DNA of 64,000 nt from Azonexus sp. (GCF_023150235.1 NZ_JAKLLH010000001.1:124001-188000); one strand, 5' to 3'. Numbered from the stretch's first letter, positions 24,238-34,132 are shown. The notes: generated by a model from the sequence alone, not told the origin. Program-made: numbers and translations.

Positions 24238-27200
24238 TGTTCCATCCCCCGTTTCATTCGCCACTGCTTGACCAGCGCGTAGATAGCCGGGATGACCGCG
24301 AGCGTAAGTACCGTCGAGGAAATCATCCCGCCGACCATCGGTGCCGCAATGCGGCTCATCACCTCGGAACCGGTCCCTGTCCCCCACATGATTGGTAGCA
24401 GGCCAGCCATGATTGCCACCACCGTCATCATTTTCGGGCGAACCCGTTCCACGGCGCCTTCCATGATGGCCTCGTAGAGATCGTGCAGCGTTGGCGCCTG
24501 ATTTTCCGTCCGGCGCTTGGCCTTCAGCGCTTCCCAAGCATGATCGAGGTAAATCAGCATGATCACCCCGGTTTCCGCCGCAACCCCGGCCAAGGCGATG
24601 AAGCCCACGGCGACGGCAACGGACAGGTTATAGCCGAGCAACCACATCAACCAGACCCCGCCGACCAGTGCAAACGGCACCGACAGCATGACAATCAAGG
24701 TTTCTGTCAGACGTTTGAAGTTCAGGTAAAGCAACAGAAAGATGATCAACAGCGTAACCGGGATGACGATTTTCATTTTCTCGATGGCCCGTTCCATGTA
24801 CTCGAACTGGCCGCTCCAAGTGACGTAGTAGCCGGGTGGGAACTTGACCTGTTCGGCGACTGCTTTCTTGGCGTCGGCCACGTAGCTGCCAATGTCGCGG
24901 TCGCGGATGTCGACATAAATGTAGGCAGAGAGCAAGGCGTTTTCGGTGCGGATGCTGGGCGCTCCCTTGGCGACGACAACCTTGGCCAATTGCCCGAGCG
25001 GAATCATCGCCCCGTCCATGGTCGGGATCAGCACCTCGCGGGCAATCTGCTGCGGATCGGAGCGTAGTTCGCGCGGATAGCGGATGGTGACGCCGAAACG
25101 TTCCCGTCCCTCGACCGTGGTTGTCACCATCTCACCGCCCAGCGCCGTGCCGATCACATCCTGCAAGTCGCCGACGGCCAAGCCGTAGCGCGCCAGTTGC
25201 TCGCGATCTGGTTCAATGTTGAGATAGAAGCCACCGGTGATGCGCTCAGCAAAGGCACTGGTCGTGCCGGGTACAGCTTTGACCACGGCTTCAATTTCCT
25301 TGGCCATTTTTTCCATCTCGCCGAGATCCTTGCCGAAGACCTTGATGCCGATCGGCGTGCGAATGCCGGTGGACAGCATGTCGATGCGCGCCTTGATCGG
25401 CATCGTCCAGGCGTTGGCTACACCGGGGAATTGCAGCGCCTTGTCTAGTTCGGCGATCAGCTTGTCAGTGGTCAGGCCCTGCCGCCATTCTGATTGTGGC
25501 TTCAGATTGATCACCGTTTCGAACATCTCGGTTGGAGCAGGATCGGTTGCCGTGTTGGCGCGCCCAGCCTTGCCATAAACCGAAGCAACCTCGGGGAAGC
25601 TCTTGATGATCTTGTTCTGCGTCTGCATCAACTCGGCAGCCTTGGTAATCGACATACCGGGCAGCGATGCTGGCATGTAGAGCAGCGTGCCCTCGTTGAG
25701 CGTCGGCATGAACTCCGATCCGAGTTGAGAGGCTGGGTAAATAGAGGCCACCAAGGCAACAACGGCTGCGACGATGGTCATTTTCTTCCAGCGCATGACG
25801 CCGGCGATGATCGGCCGATAGGCCCAAATCAGGAAACGATTCACCGGATTTTTTGCTTCCGGCATCACCTTACCTCGGATGAACAACATCATGAGGACTG
25901 GCACCAACGTCACCGAAAGCAGCGCGGCGCCGGCCATCGAGAAGGTCTTAGTGAAGGCGAGCGGCGAGAAAAGTCGCCCCTCCTGGCCTTCCAATGCAAA
26001 GACCGGGAGGAAGGAAACAGTGATGATGAGCAGCGAGAAGAACAGCGCCGGGCCGACTTCCTTGCAGGCTGCGAGCATGGCATCGGCGCGCTCGGCATCG
26101 GTGTGCTCCTCTGGCAGGCGTTCCAGGTGCTTATGAGCATTCTCGATCATCACGATGGCAGCATCGATCATGGCGCCGATGGCGATGGCGATGCCTCCCA
26201 GACTCATCAGATTGGAGTTCATGCCTAACGAGCGCATGGCGACGAAAGCGATCAACACGCCGACCGGCAACATCAGGATGGCAACCAGGGCACTGCGCAC
26301 GTGCATCAGGAAGATGATGCAGACCAGTGCAACGATGATCGCTTCCTCAATCAGCGTTCGTTTCAATGTGTCGATGGCGTTGTGTATCAGTTCGGAACGG
26401 TCGTACACCGTCTGTACCGTGACGCCCTCAGGCAAGCCGGGACCAATTTCAGCTATCCGGGTTTTTAGATTGTGAATGACTTCCAGCGCGTTGGCACCAT
26501 ATCGCGCCATAGCGATGCCTGACACGACTTCACCTTCACCGTTGAGTTCGGTCAGGCCGCGCCGTTCGTCGGGCACCAATTCGATGCGAGCAATGTCGCG
26601 GATCAGCACTGGCGTACCTTTGTCGCTTTTGACGACCAGCATTTCAAGGTCGTTTTTGCCACGCAGGTAGCCCTTGCCGCGCACCATGTACTCGGTTTCA
26701 GCCATCTCGACGACGCGCCCGCCGACATCGCGATTCGAGTCTCGGATGACTTGCGCCACCTTCATCAGCGGAATACCGTAAGAACGTAGCTTGACCGGGT
26801 CGACCGTGACCTGATAGGTCTGAACGAAGCCACCGATTGAGGCTACTTCGGCGACACCAGAGGCCTTGGTCAGTTGATAGCGGACGTACCAATCCTGAAT
26901 GGTGCGAAGTTCGGCCAGCGTCTTGTCTTTGGCAAGTAACGCATATTGATAAACCCAGCCGACGCCGGTGGCGTCCGGTCCGAGCGAGGGGGTGACGCCC
27001 TTTGGCATGCGGCTGGAGGCAAAATTCAGATATTCCAGCACCCGCGAGCGCGCCCAGTAGATGTCGGTGCCATCCTCAAAAATGATGTACACGAAGGAAG
27101 CGCCGAAGAACGAAAAGCCGCGCACCACCTTTGATTTCGGCACCGACAACATGGCCGTGGTCAGCGGATAGGTCACCTGGTCCTCGACTACCTGCGGCGC

Positions 27201-27368
27201 CTGGCCGGGATACTCGGTATAGACGATGACCTGCACGTCCGAAAGATCAGGCAAGGCATCGATCGGCGTGCGCAACACGGCATAAATGCCAGCGATGGTG
27301 ATGAACAAGGTGGCGAGCAGAACCAGGAAGCGGTTCCGACCCGACCATTCGATAATATTGGCCAACAT
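24234..27368 (-). CDS. cusA: CusA copper/silver RND permease
   Basis: 1044 residues. The TM4 motif AIGAMIDAAIVMIEN is the monovalent-cation (Cu+/Ag+) form of heavy-metal RND pumps, and Met-rich periplasmic sites expected for Cu(I) passage are present (LLYMPASLPGMS, TEMFET, NAWTMPIKARIDM). It pumps Cu+/Ag+ from periplasm to outside with CusB and CusC. It is 24 bp after cusB and overlaps the cytochrome gene. Identity as Cu/Ag-specific is stronger than for the two Czc-type pumps in this window. Confidence 0.94.
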   Translation of the reverse strand: MLANIIEWSGRNRFLVLLATLFITIAGIYAVLRTPIDALPDLSDVQVIVYTEYPGQAPQVVEDQVTYPLTTAMLSVPKSKVVRGFSFFGASFVYIIFEDGTDIYWARSRVLEYLNFASSRMPKGVTPSLGPDATGVGWVYQYALLAKDKTLAELRTIQDWYVRYQLTKASGVAEVASIGGFVQTYQVTVDPVKLRSYGIPLMKVAQVIRDSNRDVGGRVVEMAETEYMVRGKGYLRGKNDLEMLVVKSDKGTPVLIRDIARIELVPDERRGLTELNGEGEVVSGIAMARYGANALEVIHNLKTRIAEIGPGLPEGVTVQTVYDRSELIHNAIDTLKRTLIEEAIIVALVCIIFLMHVRSALVAILMLPVGVLIAFVAMRSLGMNSNLMSLGGIAIAIGAMIDAAIVMIENAHKHLERLPEEHTDAERADAMLAACKEVGPALFFSLLIITVSFLPVFALEGQEGRLFSPLAFTKTFSMAGAALLSVTLVPVLMMLFIRGKVMPEAKNPVNRFLIWAYRPIIAGVMRWKKMTIVAAVVALVASIYPASQLGSEFMPTLNEGTLLYMPASLPGMSITKAAELMQTQNKIIKSFPEVASVYGKAGRANTATDPAPTEMFETVINLKPQSEWRQGLTTDKLIAELDKALQFPGVANAWTMPIKARIDMLSTGIRTPIGIKVFGKDLGEMEKMAKEIEAVVKAVPGTTSAFAERITGGFYLNIEPDREQLARYGLAVGDLQDVIGTALGGEMVTTTVEGRERFGVTIRYPRELRSDPQQIAREVLIPTMDGAMIPLGQLAKVVVAKGAPSIRTENALLSAYIYVDIRDRDIGSYVADAKKAVAEQVKFPPGYYVTWSGQFEYMERAIEKMKIVIPVTLLIIFLLLYLNFKRLTETLIVMLSVPFALVGGVWLMWLLGYNLSVAVAVGFIALAGVAAETGVIMLIYLDHAWEALKAKRRTENQAPTLHDLYEAIMEGAVERVRPKMMTVVAIMAGLLPIMWGTGTGSEVMSRIAAPMVGGMISSTVLTLAVIPAIYALVKQWRMKRGMEQ

Positions 27369-27392
27369 GGGGTGACTCTCCGTGGTTCTCGG

Positions 27393-28973
27393 TCAGTGAC
27401 CGGCGTGCGGCTTGACGGCCGTAATCACCCATTCGCCGGGCTGCCGCTCGACGAACTCGACGGCGACTTTGGCTCCCGGTTTCATCCCTTGCAGCAGCGA
27501 TGCGTTGGCAGCCTTGAACTCCATGGTCATGGCCGGCCATTTGAGGCTGGCGACCGGGCCGTGATTGAGGCTGATCGTGCCGGCTGCCGCATCGACGCCA
27601 TCCACCGTGCCTTCGGCCTGGTGGCTGGCTCCTTTGGCGCCTGGCTGTCCGGGTGCTGCCGCTTGCCCTTCTTTTGGGGCGGCGCCATGGGCGGCGTGGC
27701 CGAAACCGCCGACCGCTGCCTTGAGGTTGCTCTCGGCATCGATCAGGAAGTTGGCGGCGACCACCACCTGCTCGCCATCTCTGACACCCTCCAGCACTTC
27801 GACATGATTGTCACTGCGGGCACCGAGCTTGATTTCGCGTGGCTCGAAGCGACCTTCACCCTGCTGGATCAGCACAATCTGGCGGGCACCGCTGTCGATG
27901 ACGGCGGAAGTCGGTACCGTGACTACCTGGCCTTTGGTGCCCACCGGCAGTTCGACCTGGGCGAACATCGACGGCTTGAGCAGCAGCCCCGGATTGGCCA
28001 GTTCGATGCGAACCGGTACCGTGCGGGTCTGGGCGTTCAAGGTTGGATAGACATAGCTGATCGTGCCTTCGAAGATCTTGTCCGGGTAGGCGTTGATCCT
28101 GACCTTGGCCTTGGCCCCCGTCCTGACCTGGCCGATGTCCTGCTCAAATACGTCGGCGACCACCCAGACGGCCGACAGGTCAGCCACTTGGTAAAGCGCC
28201 TCGCCTGGCATGAAACGCATGCCTTGTAGCGCCTTCTTCTCGGTGACGATGCCGGAAACCGGCGAGCGAAAAGTCAGCGTCCGCCGCGCTTCGCCGGACT
28301 TCGCCAAGGCTTTGACCTGCTCTTCCGAAATATCCCAGTTCTTCAGGCGCAACAGGCTGGAATCGGCCAGTTGCTTCATGCCATCCCGCGCCTGGCCGCC
28401 AGCGTCCTTCAGCGATTCGACGCCTTGGGCGGCAATTGCGTATTCGCGCTGGGCGGAAACCAGTTCCGGACTATAGACCTCGAACAGTGGCTGCCCCTTG
28501 CCGACCGACTGACCGGTGACATTGACATGCAGGCGCTCGACGTAGCCCTCGAACTTGGGAGAGATCGCGTAAATGCGGCGCTCGTCCGGTTCGATACGAC
28601 CGGCGGCGCGGACCACCTTGTCAAGGACGCGCAATTGGGCGGCTTCCGTCCGCACACCCAGCTTCTGCACCTTCTCGGTACTGATCTTGATCTGGTTGGC
28701 CGATGCCGGTTCGTCGTCCTGCTCTCCCTCATAGACCGCGATGTAATCCATCCCCATCGGGTCTTTCTTGGGCACCGGCGAAGTGTCGGGCAGCCCCATC
28801 GGGTTACGGTAGAAGAGCAGTTTTTTTTCTTTCTTGGCCGGTTCGGCTGGCGCGCTGGCGACCTGTGCCGCATCGCCATAGGAGGCGCCGCCACGTCCGC
28901 CCAGCCAGTAACCGCTACCGGCGGCCACGGCAACCGCAATAACGCCGATGGTTAGTCCCGCACCCTTGTTCAT
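27393..28973 (-). CDS. cusB: CusB adaptor with fused CusF-like C-terminal domain
   Basis: 526 residues, longer than plain CusB (about 400). In order: an N-terminal membrane anchor (residues about 7-27), a heavy-metal-binding stretch (YRNPMGLPDTSP and KKDPMGMDY, about 55-78), the adaptor hairpin and barrel domains to about residue 400, a linker, then a C-terminal CusF-like domain (about 455-526: LNHGPVASLKWPAMTMEF with its WPAMTM copper motif). The adaptor therefore carries its own copper chaperone domain in addition to the free CusF at 30321-30665. It overlaps cusC by 4 bp. Confidence 0.92.
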   Translation of the reverse strand: MNKGAGLTIGVIAVAVAAGSGYWLGGRGGASYGDAAQVASAPAEPAKKEKKLLFYRNPMGLPDTSPVPKKDPMGMDYIAVYEGEQDDEPASANQIKISTEKVQKLGVRTEAAQLRVLDKVVRAAGRIEPDERRIYAISPKFEGYVERLHVNVTGQSVGKGQPLFEVYSPELVSAQREYAIAAQGVESLKDAGGQARDGMKQLADSSLLRLKNWDISEEQVKALAKSGEARRTLTFRSPVSGIVTEKKALQGMRFMPGEALYQVADLSAVWVVADVFEQDIGQVRTGAKAKVRINAYPDKIFEGTISYVYPTLNAQTRTVPVRIELANPGLLLKPSMFAQVELPVGTKGQVVTVPTSAVIDSGARQIVLIQQGEGRFEPREIKLGARSDNHVEVLEGVRDGEQVVVAANFLIDAESNLKAAVGGFGHAAHGAAPKEGQAAAPGQPGAKGASHQAEGTVDGVDAAAGTISLNHGPVASLKWPAMTMEFKAANASLLQGMKPGAKVAVEFVERQPGEWVITAVKPHAGH

Positions 28974-30241
28974 AGATCTTCCCCTAAAAGACGTTCGATT
29001 TCGGCCAGACGCATCTGGGCGTCGACTTGGGCCTTAAGCTGGTTTTGTCTGGCCTGCCGGATTTGGCGTTGGGCATCGAGCAAGGTGGCAAAATCCACCT
29101 TGCCGGTCTCGTAGCCGGCCAGCGCTGCCTTGAAGGTCAGTTCGGCCTGCGGCAGCAGGCTGTTGGCCAGCAGGTTTTCCGTGCGACGGGCGGCTTCAAT
29201 GCCGGACAGCGCCTCGGCCAGTTCGGCGGAGACCTGGTTGGTGGTGGACTCCTTGCGCGAACGGGCGGCATTGAGCATCGACTCGGATTCCCGCTCCTGC
29301 GCCCGACGCGAAGACTGTTGCAGCGGGATATTCAGTTCGACCATCAACTCCCATTCCTTGATTGCGCTCTGGTACTGGATGGGGGATACGCCTAGCGTAA
29401 AGTCGGGATAGCGGTTTTTGTAGGTCAGGTCGCGAGATTTCTCGGCGGCCTTGATTTTCGATTCGTCGGCGAACAGTTGCGGGTTGCGGGTTCGCACGCG
29501 CTCTTCCAGCGTGGCGTAATCCAGCGTCACCGGCGCCGGCAGCTTGCGCAACTGGGCTGGCACCTGCAACGGCGCATTGTTTGGGCGAGCCAGCAAAGCG
29601 TTCAGCCGGGCATGCAGGTGGTGCTGTTCGGTTTCCAAGGCAATCAACTCGTTGCGTATGTTGGTCTGCTCGACCTGGGCGCGGATGACATCCTGCTGCG
29701 CCGCCAGGCCGCCGGAATAGCGTACCTGGGCGACCTTTTCCAGGCGGGTCATCAGGTCGAGGATTTCCCGGGTCAATTGCTCGTTGCGATGCACGTAATA
29801 AAGCTGGGCGAAATTGACTTTGATCCGCCCGGCCACATCGGCCCATGTGCCCAGCGCACGACCCTTGGCGCCGTCGGCTTCAAGCGCTGCAATCTCTCGC
29901 TTCAGGTCGCGCTTGCCGAACCAGGGAATATCCTGCATCAACAGGTAACGGGTGCTGCCGACGCGACTCGGGGACAAGGTTGCATTCTGCTCACCGAATC
30001 GGGTGATGTCGCGCAACTCGGTACGAAACTTCGGGTCGGGCAAGGCGCCGGCCGGCGTCACCCGCTCGCCCGACGCTTCGGCCTCGGCCTGCATCGCAGC
30101 GTATTCCGGATTGCGCGTCTTGGCGTAATTGATCAGGCTGTCGACGTTCGCACCGAGGGCGGCCTCTTGGGCAAACACGGGCGCGCCAAAGGCGATGGCA
30201 AGCGACAGGATCAAAATGGGTAACGGCCTGAGTCGGCGCAT
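28970..30241 (-). CDS. cusC: CusC outer-membrane factor
   Basis: 423 residues, TolC/OEP type, with a signal peptide ending APVFA and the two helical repeats (NPEYAAMQAEAEASGERV; LTFKAALAGYETGKVDFATL). No lipobox Cys, unlike E. coli CusC. It is the outer-membrane channel of the CusCBA pump, first of the three pump genes in transcription order, overlapping cusB by 4 bp and 79 bp after cusF. Confidence 0.88.
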   Translation of the reverse strand: MRRLRPLPILILSLAIAFGAPVFAQEAALGANVDSLINYAKTRNPEYAAMQAEAEASGERVTPAGALPDPKFRTELRDITRFGEQNATLSPSRVGSTRYLLMQDIPWFGKRDLKREIAALEADGAKGRALGTWADVAGRIKVNFAQLYYVHRNEQLTREILDLMTRLEKVAQVRYSGGLAAQQDVIRAQVEQTNIRNELIALETEQHHLHARLNALLARPNNAPLQVPAQLRKLPAPVTLDYATLEERVRTRNPQLFADESKIKAAEKSRDLTYKNRYPDFTLGVSPIQYQSAIKEWELMVELNIPLQQSSRRAQERESESMLNAARSRKESTTNQVSAELAEALSGIEAARRTENLLANSLLPQAELTFKAALAGYETGKVDFATLLDAQRQIRQARQNQLKAQVDAQMRLAEIERLLGEDL

Positions 30242-30320
30242 GCGACCTCCCTGAAATATTCATTTTATGGAACATGCTGACAGCGAAATGGAATCACCCT
30301 CTCGCCGCCAGTCGATCTTG

Positions 30321-30665
30321 TTATTTGGCTGGTTCGAAATGGACGACGGTGATGGCACCATTCACGGTGTCGGCCATGAAGCGAATCTTATCGCCGGACT
30401 TCATTTGGTCCAACCAGGCGGCATTGGAAACCTTGAAGACCATGGTCATCGCCGGCATGTTCAGGTTGGTCAGCGGGCCGTGCGACAGTGTCACCTTGCC
30501 GGCGGCCTTGTCCACTTTTTTGACCTGGCCGTCGACCATTTGCATTTCAGCGGACGCGGCGGCCGGTGCAGCCATGGCATGGCCGGCATGGTCGCCTGCA
30601 GCCTGGACCGAAACGGTGCCAAGGGAGGCAAAGGCAATCAGGGAGGCGGTGATGAGTGTTTTCAT
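30321..30665 (-). CDS. cusF: CusF-like periplasmic copper chaperone
   Basis: 114 residues: signal peptide ending VSVQA, a His-containing spacer (GDHAGHAMAAP), then the small beta-barrel CusF domain with LSHGPLTNLNMPAMTMVF. In E. coli CusF the equivalent WxxMxM binds Cu+ with Trp; here the aromatic position reads NMPAMTM, so Trp is replaced by Met, while the domain fused to CusB keeps W. It hands Cu+/Ag+ to CusB. It lies between the DUF411 gene (18 bp) and cusC. Confidence 0.85.
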   Translation of the reverse strand: MKTLITASLIAFASLGTVSVQAAGDHAGHAMAAPAAASAEMQMVDGQVKKVDKAAGKVTLSHGPLTNLNMPAMTMVFKVSNAAWLDQMKSGDKIRFMADTVNGAITVVHFEPAK

Positions 30666-30683
30666 GGGTTTCTCCGATTAGGA

Positions 30684-31124
30684 TCAATGTTTGGCAAAGA
30701 CGCTGGTTTCACCGCCGGACTGAACCAGCAGCGTGTTGTAGGGGACAGGTTTTGGGCTTTCCATGCCCGGCGATCCTGGCGGCATCGACGGCACCGCGAT
30801 GCCGAGGGCTTTCGGTTTTTCTCTGAGCAGACGCTGAATGTCGGCAACCGGCACGTGGCCTTCGACCACATAACCGCCCACCTTGGCGGTATGGCAGGAG
30901 CCGAGGCGGTCTGGCATCCCCATTTGCTTCCGGGCTGCCGGGACGTCCATGACGTTGTGCGCGCGAACCTCAAAGCCTGCGTCTTTCAGGTGATCAATCC
31001 ACTTGCCGCAGCAACCGCAGTTTGGGCTCTTGTAAACATCGACCATTTCGCCTGCCGTTGCGGCGGAGGAAAGGCCGGCTCCGAAGGCTGTGATCAAGGC
31101 GAGAACAAGGACGGGGTTACGCAT
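30684..31124 (-). CDS. DUF411 periplasmic protein, copy 2 (first gene of the cus operon)
   Basis: 146 residues with a signal peptide (VLALITAFGAGLSSAATA) and the DUF411 core VDVYKSPNCGCCGKWIDHL and LGSCHTAKVGGYVVEGHVP. It is the first gene downstream of the CopR-like box at 31194-31210 and probably leads the DUF411-cusF-cusC-cusB-cusA-cytochrome transcript. A copper-binding role is suggested by the CGCC motif and location. Only the core motif is shared closely with copy 1. Confidence 0.85.
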   Translation of the reverse strand: MRNPVLVLALITAFGAGLSSAATAGEMVDVYKSPNCGCCGKWIDHLKDAGFEVRAHNVMDVPAARKQMGMPDRLGSCHTAKVGGYVVEGHVPVADIQRLLREKPKALGIAVPSMPPGSPGMESPKPVPYNTLLVQSGGETSVFAKH

Positions 31125-31193
31125 GGCAAGGCTCCTGTTTGAATCGAGTGGCGTCAGTATGGATAGCCAATGCCAACAATTGGCTGTCCCGCT

Positions 31194-31210
31194 GATTACA
31201 TTTTTGTAAT
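31194..31210. promoter_or_regulatory. CopR/CusR-like box upstream of the cus operon
   Basis: Palindromic GATTACATTTTTGTAAT, with arms ATTACA/TGTAAT, 70 bp upstream of the DUF411 start. The same motif recurs at 31970-31987 between the cytochrome gene and cusR. It matches the style of copper-response-regulator boxes (inverted ATTACA half-sites). CusR (32055-32732) is the expected binder. Confidence 0.7.
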
Positions 31211-31220
31211 GTTTGACCGC

Positions 31221-31880
31221 TTAGTGCTTGTGCGCTCCATGGTCGTGACCGTCGGCTTTTTTGCTCTTGCCCGCCGGCTTTTCAGGCACCTCGGCAGGCT
31301 TTGCTTCGTGGTCGTCATGCCCATGGTCGTGGCCCGCGACTCCGCCATGCGAGTGCCCGTCGCTCGCCGCCACCAGTTGCTCATAAGCGGGTGCCGATAA
31401 CAAAGGCATCTTTTGCAGAAAGGCTGCCAGATCCCAAATGGCTTCGTCTTCCATGCCGCCCTTCGACCAGGCTGGCATGCCGGAAGCCTTGATGCCGTGT
31501 TTGGTGATCCAGAAATCGCGGGCGGCATCACGTAAAGGGGGTGATGTCGGCTTCTCCGACAGATTGGGTGGCGTGGGATAGAGCCCCTTGCGTATTTCCG
31601 AGTCGGGAGCCTCCGGCGACAAGTGGCAATTGACGCACATGGCCGCATAATTGCCCGCCCCGCGTCGGACCCGCTCGGGATCGGCAAGATCAGCCGGAAC
31701 CTGGATATCACCGGTGCGGCTGGCAATGGCCCTTTCGCGGGCAAACGTCAGCGCCTGGTAGGTGAAGGAACTATGAGGGGTATCGGCCCCGACATCGACG
31801 ATGCCGGACATGACGACACCGCCTGCTGTCGCGGCACCTAGACCAACGGCAGCCAGTGCGCCCAAAAATAGTTTGTGCAT
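31221..31880 (-). CDS. c-type cytochrome with His-rich C-terminal tail
   Basis: 219 residues from the ATG at 31880, chosen because AAGGTAAAAG precedes it and a signal/anchor (FLGALAAVGLGAATAGGVVM) follows directly. One haem motif, CVNCH, is near residue 80, with a likely axial Met in ASGMPAWSKGG. The last 45 or so residues are a His/Asp-rich tail (GHSHGGVAGHDHGHDDHE and DGHDHGAHKH) suited to metal binding. It is divergent from cusR across a CopR-like box, so it is likely copper-induced. Confidence 0.85.
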   Translation of the reverse strand: MHKLFLGALAAVGLGAATAGGVVMSGIVDVGADTPHSSFTYQALTFARERAIASRTGDIQVPADLADPERVRRGAGNYAAMCVNCHLSPEAPDSEIRKGLYPTPPNLSEKPTSPPLRDAARDFWITKHGIKASGMPAWSKGGMEDEAIWDLAAFLQKMPLLSAPAYEQLVAASDGHSHGGVAGHDHGHDDHEAKPAEVPEKPAGKSKKADGHDHGAHKH

Positions 31881-31969
31881 ATCTTTTACCTTCGTTGAGA
31901 AAACAAGGAGCTTTTTGCGGCGATGACCGACATCTTGCGATCGCCAAACCAACATCTTGCTGACTTGTG

Positions 31970-31987
31970 GATTACATTTCCGTAATC
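31970..31987. promoter_or_regulatory. CopR/CusR-like box between cytochrome and cusR
   Basis: GATTACATTTCCGTAATC, a near-perfect palindrome with the same half-sites as the box at 31194-31210. It lies 90 bp upstream of the cytochrome start and 68 bp upstream of the cusR start, so it could control both divergent units, including autoregulation of cusRS. Confidence 0.7.
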
Positions 31988-32054
31988 TAGGCATTTAGCC
32001 TTCAAAAGCGACGGAAAATGCGCCATCAATAGCCAATGGATGGCGGAGAGAGCG

Positions 32055-32732
32055 ATGAAAATTCTTGTGGTGGAAGACGAAACCAAAACCGGGACCTACC
32101 TCAAGCAGGGCTTGGTTGAGGCGGGATTCGTCGTGGATTTGGCCATCAACGGCCTCGACGGACTACATCTGGCGCTGACCGAGGCTTACGATCTGGCAAT
32201 CCTCGACGTCATGCTCCCGGGTATCGACGGCTGGCAGGTGTTGCAAGGCATTCGCCGGGCCGGCAAGGAAATGCCGGTGCTGTTTCTGACGGCACGTGAC
32301 CAGGTGGAAGATCGAGTCAAAGGATTTGAACTGGGAGCAGATGATTATCTGGTCAAGCCCTTTGCGTTTTCTGAACTGTTGGCTCGCGTCAGATCTCTTT
32401 TGCGTCGTGGCGGAAAAGCCAAGGAATCCGAGTTTCTGCGCGCCGCCGACCTCGAACTTGACCTTCTGCGCCGCCGGGTCAATCGGGCCGGGAAACGAAT
32501 TGACCTGACCGCCAAGGAATTTGCCTTGCTCGAATTGTTGCTCCGCCGTCAGGGTGAGGTGTTGCCACGCTCATTGATAGCCTCTCAGGTCTGGGACATG
32601 AATTTCGACAGCGACACGAACGTCATTGAGGTCGCGATCAAGCGCCTGCGGGTCAAGATTGACGACGGGTTCGAACCCAAGTTGATTCGTACGGTGCGTG
32701 GCATGGGTTATGTTCTGGAGATCACCGATTGA
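32055..32732 (+). CDS. cusR: Copper/silver response regulator (CusR/CopR, OmpR family)
   Basis: 225 residues from the ATG at 32055 ([20 protein letters not shown]). It has a receiver domain with phosphorylated Asp51 and the acidic pair at 8-9, a switch Lys near residue 101 (DDYLVKPF), and a C-terminal winged-helix DNA-binding domain ([19 protein letters not shown] to VRGMGYVLE). The [10 protein letters not shown] opening is typical of CusR/CopR/IrlR-type heavy-metal regulators. It overlaps cusS by 4 bp and probably binds the two palindromic boxes near it. Confidence 0.92.
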   Translation: MKILVVEDETKTGTYLKQGLVEAGFVVDLAINGLDGLHLALTEAYDLAILDVMLPGIDGWQVLQGIRRAGKEMPVLFLTARDQVEDRVKGFELGADDYLVKPFAFSELLARVRSLLRRGGKAKESEFLRAADLELDLLRRRVNRAGKRIDLTAKEFALLELLLRRQGEVLPRSLIASQVWDMNFDSDTNVIEVAIKRLRVKIDDGFEPKLIRTVRGMGYVLEITD

Positions 32733-34132
32733 CACCGACTCGCGGCCCCTCACTGACGCTTCGCCTGACCCTGCTGTTCGGGCTGGCCTCGGCCTTTGTG
32801 CTGTTCCTGCTTGGCCTGCTTATTGGCAATGCGGTTGAACGCCACTTCGAAGAGCAGGATTTGGATGTATTGAATGGAAAAATGCAGTTGGCGAGGCATA
32901 TCCTGGAACGAAATCCGGGTAGTCAAGCGAAAGAGACGCTGACCCAGCAATTGGATGATGCGCTGACGGGGCATCATGGGCTGATCGTTGCTGTCTATGA
33001 CCAGAATGGCGAAACACTGTATGCCAACGAATCCATGGTCTTTCCGCAGGAACTACTAAGCATTGGCGCGACATTAAAGCGCGAGCAGCCCGCCAAATGG
33101 AACAGTAACGACGGCCAGCCATGGCGGGGAATTTCCTCGATGGTCAAGCTAGGCACCGATGGCGGCGGTAGTTACACCGTGGCAATTGCCACAGAAATCA
33201 CCCATCACGAGCACTTCATGGAATCTTTCCGGCAGACCTTGTGGGGGTTCATGAGCATGGCAACCCTGGCGATGGGATTGCTCGGCTGGTTTGTCGTCCG
33301 GCGCGGCCTATTGCCGTTGCTGGCCATTAAGCGCCAGGCTGCCGAGATTACCGCCAATCGCCTGCATACCCGCTTGCCGGTCGAAGCCATCCCACGCGAA
33401 TTGGCTGATCTGGCCGATACCCTGAATGGCATGCTTTCGCGCCTGGAAGAGTCCTTTCAGCGTCTGTCGGATTTTTCATCGGACTTGGCCCATGAGTTGC
33501 GAACGCCGGTCAGCAATCTGTTGACCCAGACCCAGGTCACGCTCTCGAAAGCACGCTCGGCGGACGACTATAGGGACATCCTGGCGTCGAATGCGGAGGA
33601 GTTCGAGCGCCTGTCGCGTACCATTTCCGACATGCTCTTTCTGGCCAAGGCCGACAACAACCAAATCATCCCGAACCAGGAGCCGATCAATCTCGCCGAG
33701 GAAATCGGCGATTTGCTGGAGTATTACGACGTGCTTGCCGAAGAGAAGTCGGTTGCCTTGTCACTCTCTGGTGACGGCCAAATCGTCGGAGACAGATTGA
33801 TGCTGCGCCGTGCAGTCAGCAATCTACTCTCAAATGCACTGCGGCACACGCCGAACGAGGGCAAAGTTACCGTTCGAGTCGAAAAAAACAGTGAAGGCAG
33901 GATTCTAGTCTCCGTCGAGAACACAGGGAGCGACATCCCGGCCGAATATTTACCTCGTCTGTTCGATCGTTTCTACCGTGTCGACAGTTCGCGCCTGCGC
34001 ACGACAGAAAATTCAGGCTTAGGGCTCGCGATAACCCAATCTATTGTGTTCGCTCACGGCGGGGATGTGGGCGTCAATTCGGAAGGTGGAAACACGCGCT
34101 TCACACTCTCATTGCCCTGTATTCATCAGTAA
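32729..34132 (+). CDS. cusS: Heavy-metal sensor histidine kinase (CusS/CopS)
   Basis: 467 residues. It begins with TTG inside the cusR stop (TTGA overlap). Two membrane helices (about residues 10-33 and 165-190) bracket a periplasmic metal-sensing region; a HAMP domain, HisKA with His255 ([12 protein letters not shown]), and the ATPase domain ([20 protein letters not shown]) follow. It is the usual CusS layout and length. The kinase senses periplasmic Cu+/Ag+ and phosphorylates CusR. It is the last metal gene before the transposon recombinase, 25 bp away. Confidence 0.92.
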   Translation: MTPTRGPSLTLRLTLLFGLASAFVLFLLGLLIGNAVERHFEEQDLDVLNGKMQLARHILERNPGSQAKETLTQQLDDALTGHHGLIVAVYDQNGETLYANESMVFPQELLSIGATLKREQPAKWNSNDGQPWRGISSMVKLGTDGGGSYTVAIATEITHHEHFMESFRQTLWGFMSMATLAMGLLGWFVVRRGLLPLLAIKRQAAEITANRLHTRLPVEAIPRELADLADTLNGMLSRLEESFQRLSDFSSDLAHELRTPVSNLLTQTQVTLSKARSADDYRDILASNAEEFERLSRTISDMLFLAKADNNQIIPNQEPINLAEEIGDLLEYYDVLAEEKSVALSLSGDGQIVGDRLMLRRAVSNLLSNALRHTPNEGKVTVRVEKNSEGRILVSVENTGSDIPAEYLPRLFDRFYRVDSSRLRTTENSGLGLAITQSIVFAHGGDVGVNSEGGNTRFTLSLPCIHQ

